Shown here piece by piece: positions 11,968 through 31,541 of a DNA stretch of 64,000 nucleotides (positions are counted from its first letter, which is position 1; each line of letters opens with the position of its first letter). A model generated the notes under the pieces. That model was not told where the DNA came from. It did not search any database and was given only the letters and a program-made list of their open reading frames with translations. The DNA lies in contig OZ231127.1 of assembly GCA_965153355.1 (NCBI GenBank), positions 80,352,001 to 80,416,000 on the forward strand, in the 5' to 3' direction. A program made the position numbers and the translations under genes. Source of the stretch: Flaccisagitta enflata. Its lineage: Eukaryota; Chaetognatha; Sagittoidea; Aphragmophora.

Positions 11968-12114
11968 TAGTTGCGGACATGCAACTCTTTAAGAGGCTTT
12001 GTCCGTCCCTCCGTCCCTCCGTCGGTCCGTAACGCACGAGTCGAAAAGTGGGAAAACGCGCATTTCCGCCTCTGACCACCCGTCCGCAACTGGTCGCCGT
12101 GTATCCGGCCTTTT
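11968..12114 (+). mobile_element. Hairpin-start element, subfamily B
   Basis: The hairpin AGTTGCG-GACA-TGCAACT is followed by CTCTTTAAGAGGCTTTG and a GTCCGTCCCTCCG tract. The central GAGTCGAAAAGTGGGAAAAC leads to GTCCGCAACTGGTCGCCGTG and TATCCGGCC. A complete short copy. Confidence 0.85.
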
Positions 12115-13283
12115 TTTTTATAAGTGGCGGAATCTGTCGTGACTTTTTTTACCCAAACTTTGAAAGCTTATATCTCATGAACAAATTGACCGATTGACTT
12201 GAATTTTTTTATGGTAACATCATATGACCTTGTCTACTGATGTGTGAAGTTTCAAGAAATTTAAGTAAATACAACCACCCGAACCAGCCTACCTACCCAA
12301 AAATTTCAAAACAGCGTAGCTATGAAAATATATTACGACATTTTCTGAAATTTTGCATGAACAACCATCCAACCCTTGGACAAATCCTGGGTAAGTTGTA
12401 CGGCGATCATGTAATTACTTTGGCCGTAATCGCATAAAACCAAAAAAAATTTTCATAGTTTCGCGAAATCACGCTACTTGACGGTCAACCCCATTGTCCA
12501 CTGACAACTGAAGTTCTGAAAATCTTTTTTGTTGTCCAAACTTCACGGTGGATATTGTTTTATCCATGTAACCCCAGCGGTTTGTTCTCACAAAAAAATA
12601 ACTTTTTTATTCTGGCCGAGATTCTTTATCTCGAAGTCTGCGTATCAACGTTTTTTGGCTAGCACGTTCGTGTAAGACTCATTTTCTCCTGGAACTCGTT
12701 TTCTGGGATGACGGCTAGGTGAGGGCTGGGTCTTGTACATTTCAACCCGAATCTACTTGAATTTAAGCTTCGCCCAAGCGGGGAAACCCGAAAGAAACAA
12801 AAGATCTGTATCGTCTTAGAGATAATTTCCCCTCTATTAAATTTTTCTTAAGCGTTGTTCTTGATTTGACTCCTCCAATGAGACATTTTTGTTTCTTTCT
12901 TATCGTCATGTTGCTGTTTTGTTCTTATGCCTTTCATCTTCAGAACCTATCCGTTGTAATTTGATTTTCATGTTTTATGATCTAGAAACACGAAAGTGGG
13001 CGTGGCAGGGAAAGAAAACGGCCAAGAGACGCACATTGAGGTGGTGGTGGTGGTGGTGAAGTTGGTAGTGGCAAGGTGGTGTGGTGGTGGTGGAACTGGA
13101 GGTAGAGGAGGAGGGGAAAGAGGAGGAGGATGACGAGATAAAGCGGCAGCAGCAAAACACTCAGTCCGAGTGATGGTGGAAGGAAAATCGTCGAAATAGC
13201 AATTACCTTCTCTCGCGAAAGAAGAACAAAGTGGTGTAACGCCATAGTTGAGTTCAGAGGGCATTTGGAAGGTAGAAGTCTTT
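12115..13283. other. No gene recognised
   Basis: Contains a (GGT)n/(GGA)n-rich patch at 13040-13135. Short open frames here lack splice borders and family resemblance. Confidence 0.5.
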
Positions 13284-13376
13284 AGAGTCGCTTGTACGCG
13301 ACTCTATAACTCGCTGTGTCTGTCGATCCGTCGGTTACGCAAAGCTTTTTCGGCTTTTTCGGGCTCTTACTGCTCT
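13284..13376 (+). mobile_element. Hairpin-start element, 5' fragment
   Basis: Begins AGAGTCGCTTGTACGCGACT with CTCTATAACTCGC and a short GTCGATCCGTCGG tract. The 3' end is not found. Confidence 0.6.
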
Positions 13377-13520
13377 CAGAGGGCTGATGTCCTGTAAAAC
13401 GCAAGGGTTTCCGTTACGTCCTTATAACAACAATAGAGCAGGGCAACAGGTTCTACTGAGGTGCCGACTATACATATAATCCTGATAAAATATCACAAAA
13501 TAAAGAAAAACTAAGAATTT

Positions 13521-13526
13521 TTTATT
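13521..13526 (-). terminator. Possible AATAAA polyadenylation signal
   Basis: AATAAA occurs on the minus strand about 250 bp downstream of the peptide-gene stop. It lies in an A/T-rich region, so chance occurrence is likely. Confidence 0.3.
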
Positions 13527-13773
13527 TCATGGCATAATCATATCTTATTCATTAAAATCAGAAATTTCATGAAAATTCCGAATGGCGAATATCCAGTGGG
13601 TTTGTGCGTGTTACCCTTTTTCGTAACGAGAATTATCCAATCTGATGAGCTCCTGGCATCCCTGTTCGGCGAGTATATGGGTCATTATTCATAAGACGGA
13701 CTGACATGACAGTGTGTATGGCTGTCGGGAGTATGCAGCATCATCAAGCAAACACGTATTTTAGGATTTACCT

Positions 13774-14238
<465 letters not shown>

Positions 14239-14433
14239 TTTCGATCAGGTTCACAAGATTCTTACAGACTAGGTAAAAAAAAACTACGAGAAATCTTTTT
14301 TTCTTCTGTGAAACGCAAGTGAGAAGCTTGATGTAGTAGGATCTAATTCTAATCTTTTGTTTATCGTTCACATGTTTTGATTTCCAAGGATTTGCGCTAA
14401 AGGCGATGCTGCAAGACATGCTGTAGTTGGGTG

Positions 14434-14442
14434 CTTTATATA
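14434..14442 (-). promoter_or_regulatory. Candidate TATA box of the secreted-peptide gene
   Basis: The minus strand reads CCTATATAAAGC, about 200 bp before the ATG. A CCTAG acceptor-like site after a T tract (exon start 14268) suggests an intron in the 5' leader. Transcript start and leader exon are inferred only. Confidence 0.5.
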
Positions 14443-14449
14443 GGATGAA

Positions 14450-15229
14450 TTGTTGCACACATCACATGGCAAAAGTTAGAAGTATCCCTTCACCTTACTT
14501 AGATAATGCGGAGGGGAAAAAATCATGAGGATGACCATTTTCCTTTTTTCAAAATTTCTTCATCTTCCGTTTTCTCACAGATTTCCCTGAATACAGCAGA
14601 ATCCTGTGTAGTTTTGTTACAAAAAGGACAATTATTTGTTTTAGAAAATCATGATGTTTGTAAAAGTAAATCAAAATATCAGAACATAAGCTATGAAAGA
14701 GCCTGTAAAAAGCAGAATTATAATTCTATGAAAAGAAGAAATTTGTAACAGCTTATTCAAACAATGTCACACATTGTTTTATCCTACTGTATTATGCAAA
14801 TTAGGTCCTCAAAAACAATTTTCTAAAAAAGGGAAGATGAACGATTTTTGATAAAAGAAAAATGGTATGGGCCTTATAAATTAGCCATTCCACATCAAGT
14901 AAAAGGGGCAAAAAAAAATAACCAACTTTTGCTATATGAAGCACCCAAATGCTGTAGACATCTTCTTAAAAATGGTACCATAGTTATAAGTTATTCAAGC
15001 AGGATATTGAACCTTAATTTCTCAGCCCAGCCGAAAACGCAGGAAGTGATAAATTCATAGAACAGTCAAGCCAGCCCAGAACGTCATGGAAACTGATATG
15101 TGATCCCTATGTGATATGTGATCCTTGAATAACTTTGTAATAATTACTACTCCTGCCCACCTGCATAGCAACGTTGGTATCTTGCCTTGTTTTAGGAAGC
15201 GTTTGGAGATATCTCGACTAGCTTGATAG

Positions 15230-15230
<1 letters not shown>
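14450..15230. other. No gene recognised
   Basis: Unique-looking A/T-rich DNA upstream of the peptide gene. It may hold its regulatory region. Confidence 0.45.
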
Positions 15231-15286
<56 letters not shown>

Positions 15287-15318
15287 CTCTCACACACACA
15301 CACACACACACACACACA
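15231..15318. repeat. Compound (TA)n(GT)n...(CA)n
   Basis: A TA run is followed by GT, the short spacer CTCTCA, then a CA run. GT and CA arms facing each other form a potential hairpin. Confidence 0.95.
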
Positions 15319-15392
15319 AAGGATAGTGACCCAGATAAATGTGACAAACAAACAAGGAAGCAGGGAAATTAGTAGTTCGCGAGTTTCTTCAT

Positions 15393-15393
15393 C

Positions 15394-15427
<34 letters not shown>

Positions 15428-15475
15428 GTCTTATTTTCTTTCTCTCTTTCTTTCTTTCTTTCTTTCTTTCTCTGT
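15393..15475. repeat. (TTTC)n microsatellite
   Basis: A short interrupted tetranucleotide array. Confidence 0.95.
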
Positions 15476-15627
15476 TTCTCTCTTCCTCATATTCGTATTT
15501 TTTTTTCTTCTTTTTCCCCTTTCCTTTTTTTATTATTACTGTTCCTACCCCTCTCTGTTCCTCTGATTTCTTCTTTTAAATTAGTCTTTCTTATCTTTCC
15601 TCATTTTCATGTTCCTCATTATTTTCT

Positions 15628-15838
15628 AGTCGCGTGCACGCAACTCTACACTCCGCTTTGTCCGTCCGTTGGTTGGTCGGTTGGTCGGTCGGTCCCCATT
15701 TTATTTTCTTTATCGATTTTATTTCTTGAAGTCATTTTAAGGTATTTTTGGGTAAACTTAGTCATTCTAGGTCATTCTAAGTCATTCAAAGTCAATCTGT
15801 CAGTCTCACACGCGACTTATAGGTGTTGGCCTTGTTTT
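15628..15838 (+). mobile_element. Hairpin-start element, subfamily A (TAAGTCATTT variant)
   Basis: Starts AGTCGCGTGCACGCAACT with one stem mismatch, has a GGTTGGTCGG tract and a short AAGTCATTC array, and ends CACGCGACTTATAGGTGTTG followed by GCCTTGTTTT. Confidence 0.85.
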
Positions 15839-16479
15839 CTCTACTTCTAGAATCTTTTTTCTTTCCTTGAGGACTTTTCTTGTTTTTGTCTTTCTCAATC
15901 ATTAACCCTTTTCCTGTGGATTTTTGTGTGTGAGAAAAACACAAAGACTTGGAATTTGGTCAATCTGATTTGGGTCTCCGTGATTGCAAATGTGACAAAT
16001 TTGCCAAGTCGGTTAATTTGCTTCTGTTGCAAAATTGTCAATTTCAATGGGAAGAAACAAGGCCGGATAAACGACTGTTATTCCTCTCACTGTATTAAAG
16101 GGAGAACAACCTCATGCTATTCAAAATTAGCTCCTGGTGGGGAGTTGCCTGACATTTGTTTCAATTGCTTCGGTTGAAAAAAAAATGAAATGAAAGCGGC
16201 CAAGACAAAGTTGTCAAGGTTTCTTCCTTTCCATAGAAACGCGAATTTCAAGCTTGTAGATGTGATTGCAACATAAAAATGGTTGGAAAAAACAGAAAAA
16301 TGTCCAAGTTCCTTCATTTTTAGACCCATAATACCAGTAATGGCGGCTGTCGCCGTGAGGAAAAAAGTCGTAAGCGTTGGTCACTTTTCACCAAGTTTTT
16401 ATTTTCAGTCACTGCAAATCTTTCTATTTGTTAGATCAAATCAAAAGCAATTGATTGCACTGAAAATCAGAAAAAAATA

Positions 16480-16880
16480 GGACAGGGCCAAGTGAGCTAG
16501 ATGAGCTAAAATGCTCAAAATCACTCAACCACACAACCAGCTATGCTCACTGATATGCTTTCTTGTATTTGCATTCTCACATCAAAACATTTATTTATGC
16601 CCTTAAAAATCAGAAAATGATTGAGCTAACTGAGCTAAATGAGCTAAAATACTCAAAAACACAGATGAGCAGCTCTGCTCACTGACATGCTTTCTTGTAT
16701 TTGCATGCTAAAACATGTATCAAAACATCTATTTATTCATCGCATTTCAAATAAAAAAAACAGATTGCGCTAAATGAGCTAAATGTGCAAAAATGCTCAA
16801 AAACACCCTCACAGATGAGCAGTTATGCTCATAAACATGTTTTCTTGTATTTGCATGCTCAAACAAACTTAATTACACTC
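16480..16880 (+). repeat. Tandem repeat of about 130 bp, three units
   Basis: Each unit has GAGCTAAATGAGCTAAAATG, then GCTCACTGATATGCTTTCTT and GTATTTGCATGCT. Divergence between units is visible but the order is kept. Confidence 0.85.
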
Positions 16881-17430
16881 CTTTATTGATCCTACTTAAA
16901 AATCCTACAAAAAAATCAATTTGAATTTTTTGTAAATAAATCTTTAAAAATTCATAACACAAAAACTATTTGCCGTAGGGCATTCTGCTTGGCGCCAAAT
17001 GAAAGAGAATTATCAAATTTACTTACCCTATCAATTTCATTGGAGGCCTCAATCAGCCCTAGGAGATTCCCAACTTCCTAATAAGAAAATGAAAACCCCG
17101 TTTCTCTCGAATATGTCAAAAAGTCGAAGACAGACTTCGACTTTTTTCCCGATCATTTTGGGTCTATCTATTGAGAATTTGTACATGATAAAGTGAAAGA
17201 GCATGTGCAAGTTTTGAAGAAATCAGGTCTGAAATACGTTTTTATACGACTTCAATTTTTTGATTTTTCATTGATTTTAGTGTAACTTCTAAAATATTTT
17301 AGCCATTAACATCTGCTTTGGGCCACATAAACCCTCACATAATTCTTTACGGCATTGTGGCATTGTATTTGTAACTGTGCGCCTGTCTTTACATTCACCA
17401 CTTAAATTGAAACAGGTAACGCGGTGTTAT
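16881..17430. other. No gene recognised
   Basis: A/T-rich sequence with no supported feature. Confidence 0.5.
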
Positions 17431-17436
17431 GATATC

Positions 17437-17640
17437 GTTCCAGGTGGGTGGGCAGTGGTGTGTAACCCCCTTCCACGCCCCGCACCCTCCCTTCTACACA
17501 CACTGGCGCGGCATCTCCAATGCGCGTTTTCACAATTTCTGACCCATACTTTATGAACCGATGGACTGACGGACCTATGGACCAACAGACTGACAGATGG
17601 ACAGACGGACAAAGACTCTTTTAGAGTTGCTAGTCCGTAA
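17437..17640 (-). mobile_element. Hairpin-start element, diverged subfamily B copy
   Basis: On the minus strand it starts AGTTACGGACTAGCAACTCT and has AAAAGAGTCTTTGTCCGTCT plus a CATCTGTCAGTCTG tract. It loses identity toward a CCACCTGG end. Confidence 0.65.
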
Positions 17641-17873
17641 CTTAAAATGTTCAATTGTTTTTTTCGCATCTTGAAGTAACAATTTTGAAAATTCAGAGAT
17701 GTCACTTCATCGCTCTTGTGCTGCATTAGAAACAAAGTAACAATTCATGATATTGTCATGTCGATTCCGGCTACATTCTTTTTTTTTCACTGGAACCAAG
17801 TTTATGAGAACGTCAGGCTTAAAATGCTGAAAAATTCAATGATATGCTAATAGAATAGGAAGGAAGATTTCCC

Positions 17874-18130
17874 GCGGGGTGGGGGAGTCCAAGGCGATTT
17901 TCTGCGGGAGAGTCCGGAGAGGCCGAGGAGATTTTCCGCTGGGTGGGGGAGGCCGCGGAGATTTTCCGCGATGCGATGTGGGGAAGGCTGTGGAGATTTT
18001 TCACGGGTGGGGGAGGCTGAGGAGATATTTAGCAAGGTGGTGGGGGAGGCTGTGGAGATTTTCTGCTGGGTGTGGAAGGCAACGGAGAATTTCTGCAGGT
18101 AAGGGAGGCCGCGGGAATTTTCCTCAGGGT
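17874..18130 (+). repeat. GC-rich minisatellite (GGTGGGGGAGGCCGCGGAGA + TTTTCC)
   Basis: About nine units of 25-30 bp, each containing GGAGATTTTC(C). A second block of four units in the same orientation is at 18530-18655. The DNA between holds an inverted pair, CGCTCGGCCCAGGTGGCTAC and CACGCTCGGGCCAGGTAGCC, at the inner edges. Confidence 0.9.
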
Positions 18131-18529
18131 AGCCACCTGGGCCGAGCGTGACATTGCGGTAAACAACTATTCCGTGGACGCTGCAACACCGCCATTTTCC
18201 GCCACCTGGTGTAGCGATGCAATTTATTGAAATATCATGTCGGGGACGGTACGGTACGGTATGAAAGTTGAAACAACATTGCCCTTATAAAAGGAGGCCA
18301 GAATTCTCCAATACATGGGACAGGTCTTCAATAATCATAAGTATCTGTATTTACTCATCTTTGGTTACAACTCTTTTTCTCTTTTTTTCTTTTTTTTTTT
18401 TTCTTCCTCTTCTTCTTCTGAATACTGTTACCGTCACGGCCAAGCAGCCCATTATCGTTTTAGAGCGACCCTGCCCTTTTTCCGCATCCGGAACGAACTT
18501 CCGGTTTCACGCTCGGGCCAGGTAGCCAC

Positions 18530-18655
18530 AGAGATTTTCTAAGGGGTGGGGAGGCTGCGGAGATTTTTCGCGGGGTGGGGGAGGCCGTGGAGATTTCCCA
18601 AGGGGTGGGGGAGGCCGCGGAAATTTTCCAAGGGGTGAGGGAGGCCATGGCATAT
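18530..18655 (+). repeat. Second block of the GC-rich minisatellite
   Basis: Four units with GGGGAGGCCGTGGAGATTTC. The block adjoins a fragment (18665-18710) resembling the GGGCAGCGG family on the minus strand. Confidence 0.85.
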
Positions 18656-19281
18656 ACACACACCAGAATAGGTCATCAAGATCTTTGGGGCTGCTGCCCA
18701 TAAAGCTGACTGACCAAGCAATTGTCAGACCAATGGCTTGCTCCAGTTGTGACTTGAAGCCTAGAAGCCTAGAAGTAGAAGTCTGATCCTTTGCTTTTGG
18801 TATGTTTTTGGTATGATCTTCCAGCTTCTCTATCAGTTGTAGAAAGAAATGAGTTAAAGGAATACACATATGGAATGACAGCCAGTTCTTTTACTCATCA
18901 TCAACTAAGTAGACAAATATCTACTTAACTATTATATTTTGTTTTTTGTCAACAGGTAGAGATAATATACTTACCCACTGATGCTGTAGCGCATTTAATA
19001 TGTGTTAGATAATTTACAAAGAAAAATAATCAAAAAAACAATTCACAATCAATAAACAATCAATAAACAATAATCAGCCTTAGAATCCGGGTTTTGAATC
19101 CGTATATGTGTTCTTTTAATGTCATCAATAAAAAGATAGTAAACACACGCAGAAATCAACAGTACAGAAAAATTAAGAAAAAAAATCATATGAAAATCAT
19201 TTCTATATACGATGGTGATGTTGGGTATTAAAAGGTGATTCAAATTAAACATAAGGCCAAATAGAAAACTTTGAATGGAAA

Positions 19282-26561
<7,280 letters not shown>

Positions 26562-26682
26562 CTGCACAGGAATGAAATTGTTATGAGTGAAAAGAAAAAG
26601 TCGGTGGTGCAACGACAATGTGCCAGAGAGACAGTCTGTTTGTTGGTTTGTTGGTCTGAAGCCATTTGTGTGTCTGTCTGTC

Positions 26683-26719
<37 letters not shown>

Positions 26720-26821
26720 TCCTCCCATTTTGGACGGGGCATTGAATCACAAAATCTTTAATAAATCCATTTCTAAACAAAGCTCTTGATCAAGGATTTT
26801 TACAGGCAAAACAATTCTTTC

Positions 26822-27010
26822 TAGCTGCAGACAAACAACTCTATAATGGGCTTTGTTCGTCAGTCCTTTGTAGAGTCTGTCCGTCAGTTGGTCTGCCGCG
26901 AGTGCTACGCGAATTAAAACAAGGCCGGATACACGGCTACCCTAGTCGCGTGCGGATGGGCAGGAGCAGTGCTGGAAAAGGTCACTAGGGTTATTGGGCA
27001 GAAGCAGTAT
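26822..27010. mobile_element. Two abutting hairpin-start element fragments
   Basis: A diverged 5' part on the plus strand (AGCTGCAGACAAACAACTCT, then a GTCCGTCAG tract) runs into a minus-strand fragment. That fragment has CTAGTCGCGTGCGGATGGGC and the CCGTGTATCCGGCCTTGTTT end. Confidence 0.65.
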
Positions 27011-27017
27011 GCTCAAA

Positions 27018-27140
27018 AAGCTTAATAGTCGCAAACGCGTTAGATGGTCAACGGTACCCGTGCCCTGCTGAGTAGGTTGTGCTTGAAGGGGAGCAGGGCA
27101 GCGGCCTGAAGGGGTGGATGATCTATGCTTTCACACATAT
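27018..27140 (-). mobile_element. GGGCAGCGG-family element, short copy
   Basis: Inverted relative to 4460: AATAGTCGCAAACGCGTTAG, ACGGTACCCGTGCCCTGCT and GGAGCAGGGCAGCGGCCTGA. It lacks the internal minisatellite. Confidence 0.7.
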
Positions 27141-28163
27141 GGGGGATTTTCTCCTTCTCCTCCATCTTCGAAGAAACGATGCATTAGTAAAATGACGATT
27201 TCAGAATATTGTGCCTCGAGGAATGAAAGAATAAAGAACTGCCACTGGCAAGAAAAAAACCCCGGTAAACTGACAATTTGCTCTCCAAAGGCTCTTGTCC
27301 TTACTTTAGATATTGTTGAGTGGTAATGTTGTCCAACTTCCATACAACAGGGAAAATAGGAATGTAAAAATGCGAGGGTTTCATTGAAGAAGAATAAGAA
27401 TATAAACATAGACGCAGGCGCATGACAGGTATATTCGTCAAATACGGTTGCATCAAGCCTGTGAAGCAGTCAGGATTTAACATGAATATATATATGTACT
27501 GAGCGATTTGTCGTTGGGCACAATTATACCCGAAAGCGTTACGCGTTACGTGATATACGCCAATCCTATCGCTATCAGTTGAGTTTCACGCCCGTGATGA
27601 TCTCATCGTCAACGAATCCCGTTCTATCGACTATCGGATTTAACGACAATTTTCGTCAGTTGATCTCCTCAGATTAAGCGCTCGAGAATATTTGACTGTA
27701 AATCGATTGGACAAGAAGAAGAATTTTTAAAATTCCTTTTCAAATGAGAATCGAAGCGCGAATTGTGGCATTTTCACGCAATGACTTGAACAGCGCAGCC
27801 ATTTTTTTTTTCGTGGCGTAAAAAGCCGGTCTGTGACAAGCAGACTACTTCGCAGCATCGAAGCCTCGTGAATGAAAGTCCTTGTACTTGTTCTTGATGC
27901 ATTAGTCCCGATAGAATACTCTGAGAAGCGACATTTCACTCCAACACATAAATTACGATACTCAGACCGCTTATGGAACTCTTTCCTCTTTCCCGTCAAT
28001 CTACGAGGCTTCACTCAAAATTTCGTTTCGCCTTGGGAGTTATTACTAACCTTCTGTTAACATAATTAGACATCAAACACGAATCTCCCGTTACTTTTCC
28101 ACGAGACTGATCATATTTCGAAGAGTAAGAAAGAGAGAAATCCGACTCTTAATCAATACTCAC
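27141..28163. other. No exon I can support
   Basis: Open frames at 27131-27409 and 27727-28014 (minus) lack phase-compatible borders for the myosin chain. The missing first half of MyTH4 may lie here or further upstream. Confidence 0.45.
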
Positions 28164-28200
28164 GACAGATGTAAAAACATGCTGCATTGAGGCCTTCCTC
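28164..28200 (-). CDS. Candidate 37-bp upstream myosin exon
   Basis: A good acceptor (TTATTTTTTCTAG) and donor (GTGAGT) bound 37 bp reading EEGLNAACFYIC from phase 0 to phase 1. That is the phase needed by the MyTH4 exon at 26561. The expected DEVYCQ-like MyTH4 motif is absent, so this may be a cryptic exon. Confidence 0.35.
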
Positions 28201-28434
28201 CTAGAAAAAATAACCTTGTGTCACCGTAAAGAAGATCGGAGAGGCTTTTTTAAAGAAAGCTTCCAATAGAATAAGAGCCGATAAGAAGATGTTGATGTTG
28301 ATGACGATGATGCGGTAATCTCGGCGCTCTTTGACGTGATCGCAAACATCGCATGAATTGCAAATTGCACAATGACAGCTTTTGCGATAATATCCGTATA
28401 AGAATATCGCGTGCCGTCGTCTTCATCTCAGTCT

Positions 28435-28575
<141 letters not shown>

Positions 28576-28725
28576 CTCCTCCTCATCATCATTATCAAGT
28601 ATCAGGGCATCACCTTGTGAGTTTTTTACAGCAGCAACAACAACAACAACAAAGATATTAACAGCTCTCCTTCGTCAGTCCGAGACTTTTCCTCCCTCCT
28701 CCCCCCCTTCTCTCGAGTTTCTTCT

Positions 28726-28729
<4 letters not shown>

Positions 28730-28820
<91 letters not shown>
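28730..28820. repeat. (CT)n microsatellite
   Basis: About 45 CT units. Confidence 0.95.
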
Positions 28821-28821
<1 letters not shown>

Positions 28822-28924
28822 CCGTCGATAATTTCTGCTTCTCATTCTCGCCCTTTGACCCGTTTTCCATATTTCGCGGTCTTCGCCTTCTGAGTCTTGC
28901 TTGCACCACAGTAACAGTCAAACA

Positions 28925-29135
28925 CTAGGAGTCGAAGACTGAGAGCAACAAACTGAGAGTCAAGGACTGAGAGCAACAGCCTGAGAGTTAAAGACTGAGA
29001 GTTAGGGACTGCGAGCAACAACCAGAGAGTCAAAGACTGAGAGTCAAAGACTGAGAGCAACAGCCAAAGAGTCAAATACCAAGAGCAACAGCCTAAGAGT
29101 CAAAGACTGAGAGCAACAGCCTGAGAGCAACAGGC
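28925..29135 (+). repeat. 14/28-bp minisatellite (GACTGAGAGCAACA)
   Basis: Alternating GACTGAGAGTCAAA and GACTGAGAGCAACA half-units, about 14 in total. Confidence 0.9.
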
Positions 29136-30155
29136 TAAGTAACGCAGACGCAAGTCACAATTTCATGCTTAGATTGACGCTCGCCTTCATTGCCACGCCG
29201 ACTTAACATATTTTCAGGTTTAAGCTGCCGCCTTCAAAAGAAGCAGCAGGTTGAGTGAGTCGGTTAACATACAGACTGCTTTAAACAACAGTCCGAGTTG
29301 CATATCAAGCAAAGAGTATCGGGCTTTAAGCATGAAATTAACCGGATAACCGAAATAACCTCAAAAATCAGGAGAAAAGAAAAGAACATAAATAAAAAAC
29401 CTCAAAAGAAAAAAAAAAGAACAAATGAACCAGAGGATCACTTTGATTGTCATTGAGAAGGAATATAAAGAAATAGGATGGAAAGTTGTCGATGTGAATG
29501 AAAACACTGTTGATCCGCATGTGTTTTTTTTCTTTTTTGCATTTGAAACGAAATGTCATTTTATGGAAATTGAAAACATGAACCTGAAATCCATAAAATG
29601 AAAAAAAATCTCGCAGTTTCGGAAAAGGAAAAAAATTGAAAATTAAAAGACGCGTGCAAAAACAAAACACAAAAACTGTTAAAAGACGCGTGCAAAAACA
29701 AAACACAAAAACTGAAGGAAAATATCGAAATTAAAAAAGAAAGCAAAAGAAAAAGCAAAATATAGAACAGAAAAAAAAACCAGAATTTTATACTCCTCTA
29801 CTCCCCCTTCCCCCCTCCCTCGTGCCTATTCCCGGCGTACAAAAAATGATGGTGAATGAAAATATGAAACCCCGCGCGCGTTTGTGAATGAAGCAAAAAA
29901 AAAAAAAACAAAAAAAACAATGGGTTTAAAAAGCTGTCAATTGAATGTTCAAACTGTTCAAATTTGTAACAACCCAAAGAGCTTCCACTTCTCGCGTTTT
30001 CATGGGTAGAAATCGCTCCACCAATCAGGAGTCTTCATTGGTAGAAATCGCTCCACCAATCAAGAGACATGAAGATGACCTCTTCGACTGCCCTCAGCGC
30101 CTCCATGCCCGATTTCAGGACGGCGGCGTCATCAAAACGATTTAGAATGTCCAGC
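29136..30155. other. No certain gene; one weak exon candidate
   Basis: Near 30060-30150 the minus strand reads LLDILNRFDDAAVLKSGMEA with further helix-like sequence. However, its border lacks an AG acceptor, while the plus strand has a good CAGCAG/GTGAGA donor. A 36-bp direct repeat (GGTAGAAATCGCTCCACCAA) adjoins. I cannot assign it. Confidence 0.35.
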
Positions 30156-30156
30156 A

Positions 30157-30159
<3 letters not shown>

Positions 30160-30222
<63 letters not shown>
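30160..30222. repeat. (GA)n microsatellite
   Basis: About 31 GA units. Confidence 0.95.
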
Positions 30223-30227
<5 letters not shown>

Positions 30228-31063
30228 GATGATTTTTATATACCACAAGACAAAGTTACATGTCTAAGGGCGTCATGACAGCATTCCATGAATTTCACAA
30301 ATTCTTGATTTGATTGTTAGTTTGTTCTGCCCCCCCCCCCCTAGATCATTTCGGACAGACAGACAGGTGGATAAACGGATGCAAGATATAATGTATGTCT
30401 TCCGTCTTGATATTCGGCTTCGTCTTTGTCTTTTCTTGGTCTTTTGTTCTATGGTGAGGGCGTTGAGGGTAGGCAGACAGACGGACAAATGGACAATCAG
30501 TCATGCAGACACCGAATAAGAGAGAGAGAGAGAGAGAGACAGAGAGACAGAGACAGGGAGAAAGAGAGAGAGAGAGAGAGAGAGGGGCAGACAGATAAAG
30601 GAAGAAAATTAATAGATAGGGGGAAAGAATTGAGAATGAAGGAAATAGATCTGTCCGAGGTTTACAGAGACAGAGAGGAGAGAATAAAACAAACAGACAA
30701 ATAGAAAGCAGAAAGACGGAAAGACAGATAAAAACACACAAGGACATACAAATATACAGTGCAGGGGGACAGATAGAGAGTAAGAAACAGGAGGGAAAGA
30801 GACAGACTGGTAAAGATAGACATAGAGGCATATGACACGGTTTTTTTGAATATGAGATTTCCACTGCCACAGCCAGTTTTTCACTCTGTAGATAAATCGA
30901 TCAGACACCTTCATTGATCAACCCAGAACTTGCGGATGTGTAGTTTGGATAAGAATTTGCATGGAAATATCATAGGGATGACGTTTACAGTGTAAACAAT
31001 GTCGATATGTGGGTAAAAATACCACTTTTTCTAACGAAAATTCTCTTTTATCACTAGACTAGT

Positions 31064-31212
31064 CTCACGAAAAATTCTAAATTTGCATAGGAAATGACTT
31101 GTTCAAAAAACTAAAAACATGGCTCTTGTCCAAAGACATATAAGAAGAGAGCCATGTTCTTGGAAATGCAAAAAGTTTCATCTGGAAGCAGATTAAGAAT
31201 TTTTTGCGGAAC
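31064..31212. repeat. Nested hairpin, copy 2
   Basis: The inner arms ACATGGCTCTT and AAGAGAGCCATGT pair. Outer arms GAAAAATTCTAA and TTAAGAATTTTTTGC pair with a mismatch. Organised as at 5911 and 58622. Confidence 0.75.
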
Positions 31213-31239
31213 CCCTTGACAATTTTTATCACTCATTTT

Positions 31240-31541
31240 TCAGTAAATCGATTTCCTATTCCCTTTCTTTTTCTTAGTGTGTTGTTCATAAAACGTAGCC
31301 TCTCCACAAATCTGGATTATAAGAGCACATTGATGTGATCGCTTCACATAATCAGCAGAGAAAGGCAATACTGTAAAGGAAAATCCCATAAGTAGTGCAA
31401 AAATATAACTGGCGAAAATATCCCACGATCGCGCCGAGCGTGTCATATGGACCAGCAGGCAGGCAAAAAGACAGACAGAGGCGCTAGACGAGAAAATTCC
31501 GTAACCAAGTTTGAACAAGATCATTAGACCAACGTCGTGTG
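31240..31541 (-). CDS. Possible membrane-protein fragment
   Basis: A minus-strand frame shows two hydrophobic segments (VGLMILFKLGYGIFSSSASV and WDIFASYIFALLMGFSFTVL) ending in a Lys-rich tail and TGA. It is cut by the hAT element. No family is recognised and no clean splice border is seen, so it may be chance. Confidence 0.25.

Noticed and set aside
18507-18869. Minus frame with KLEDHTKNIPKAKDQ and a helix-like SQLEQAIGL
   Set aside because: Its second half runs into a fragment of the GGGCAGCGG family and the GC-rich minisatellite. No clear splice borders or protein family.
30346-30870. Cys/Leu/Ser-rich 174-codon minus frame
   Set aside because: Composed of degenerate GACA/GAGA repeat; shadow frames on the other strand are equally long.
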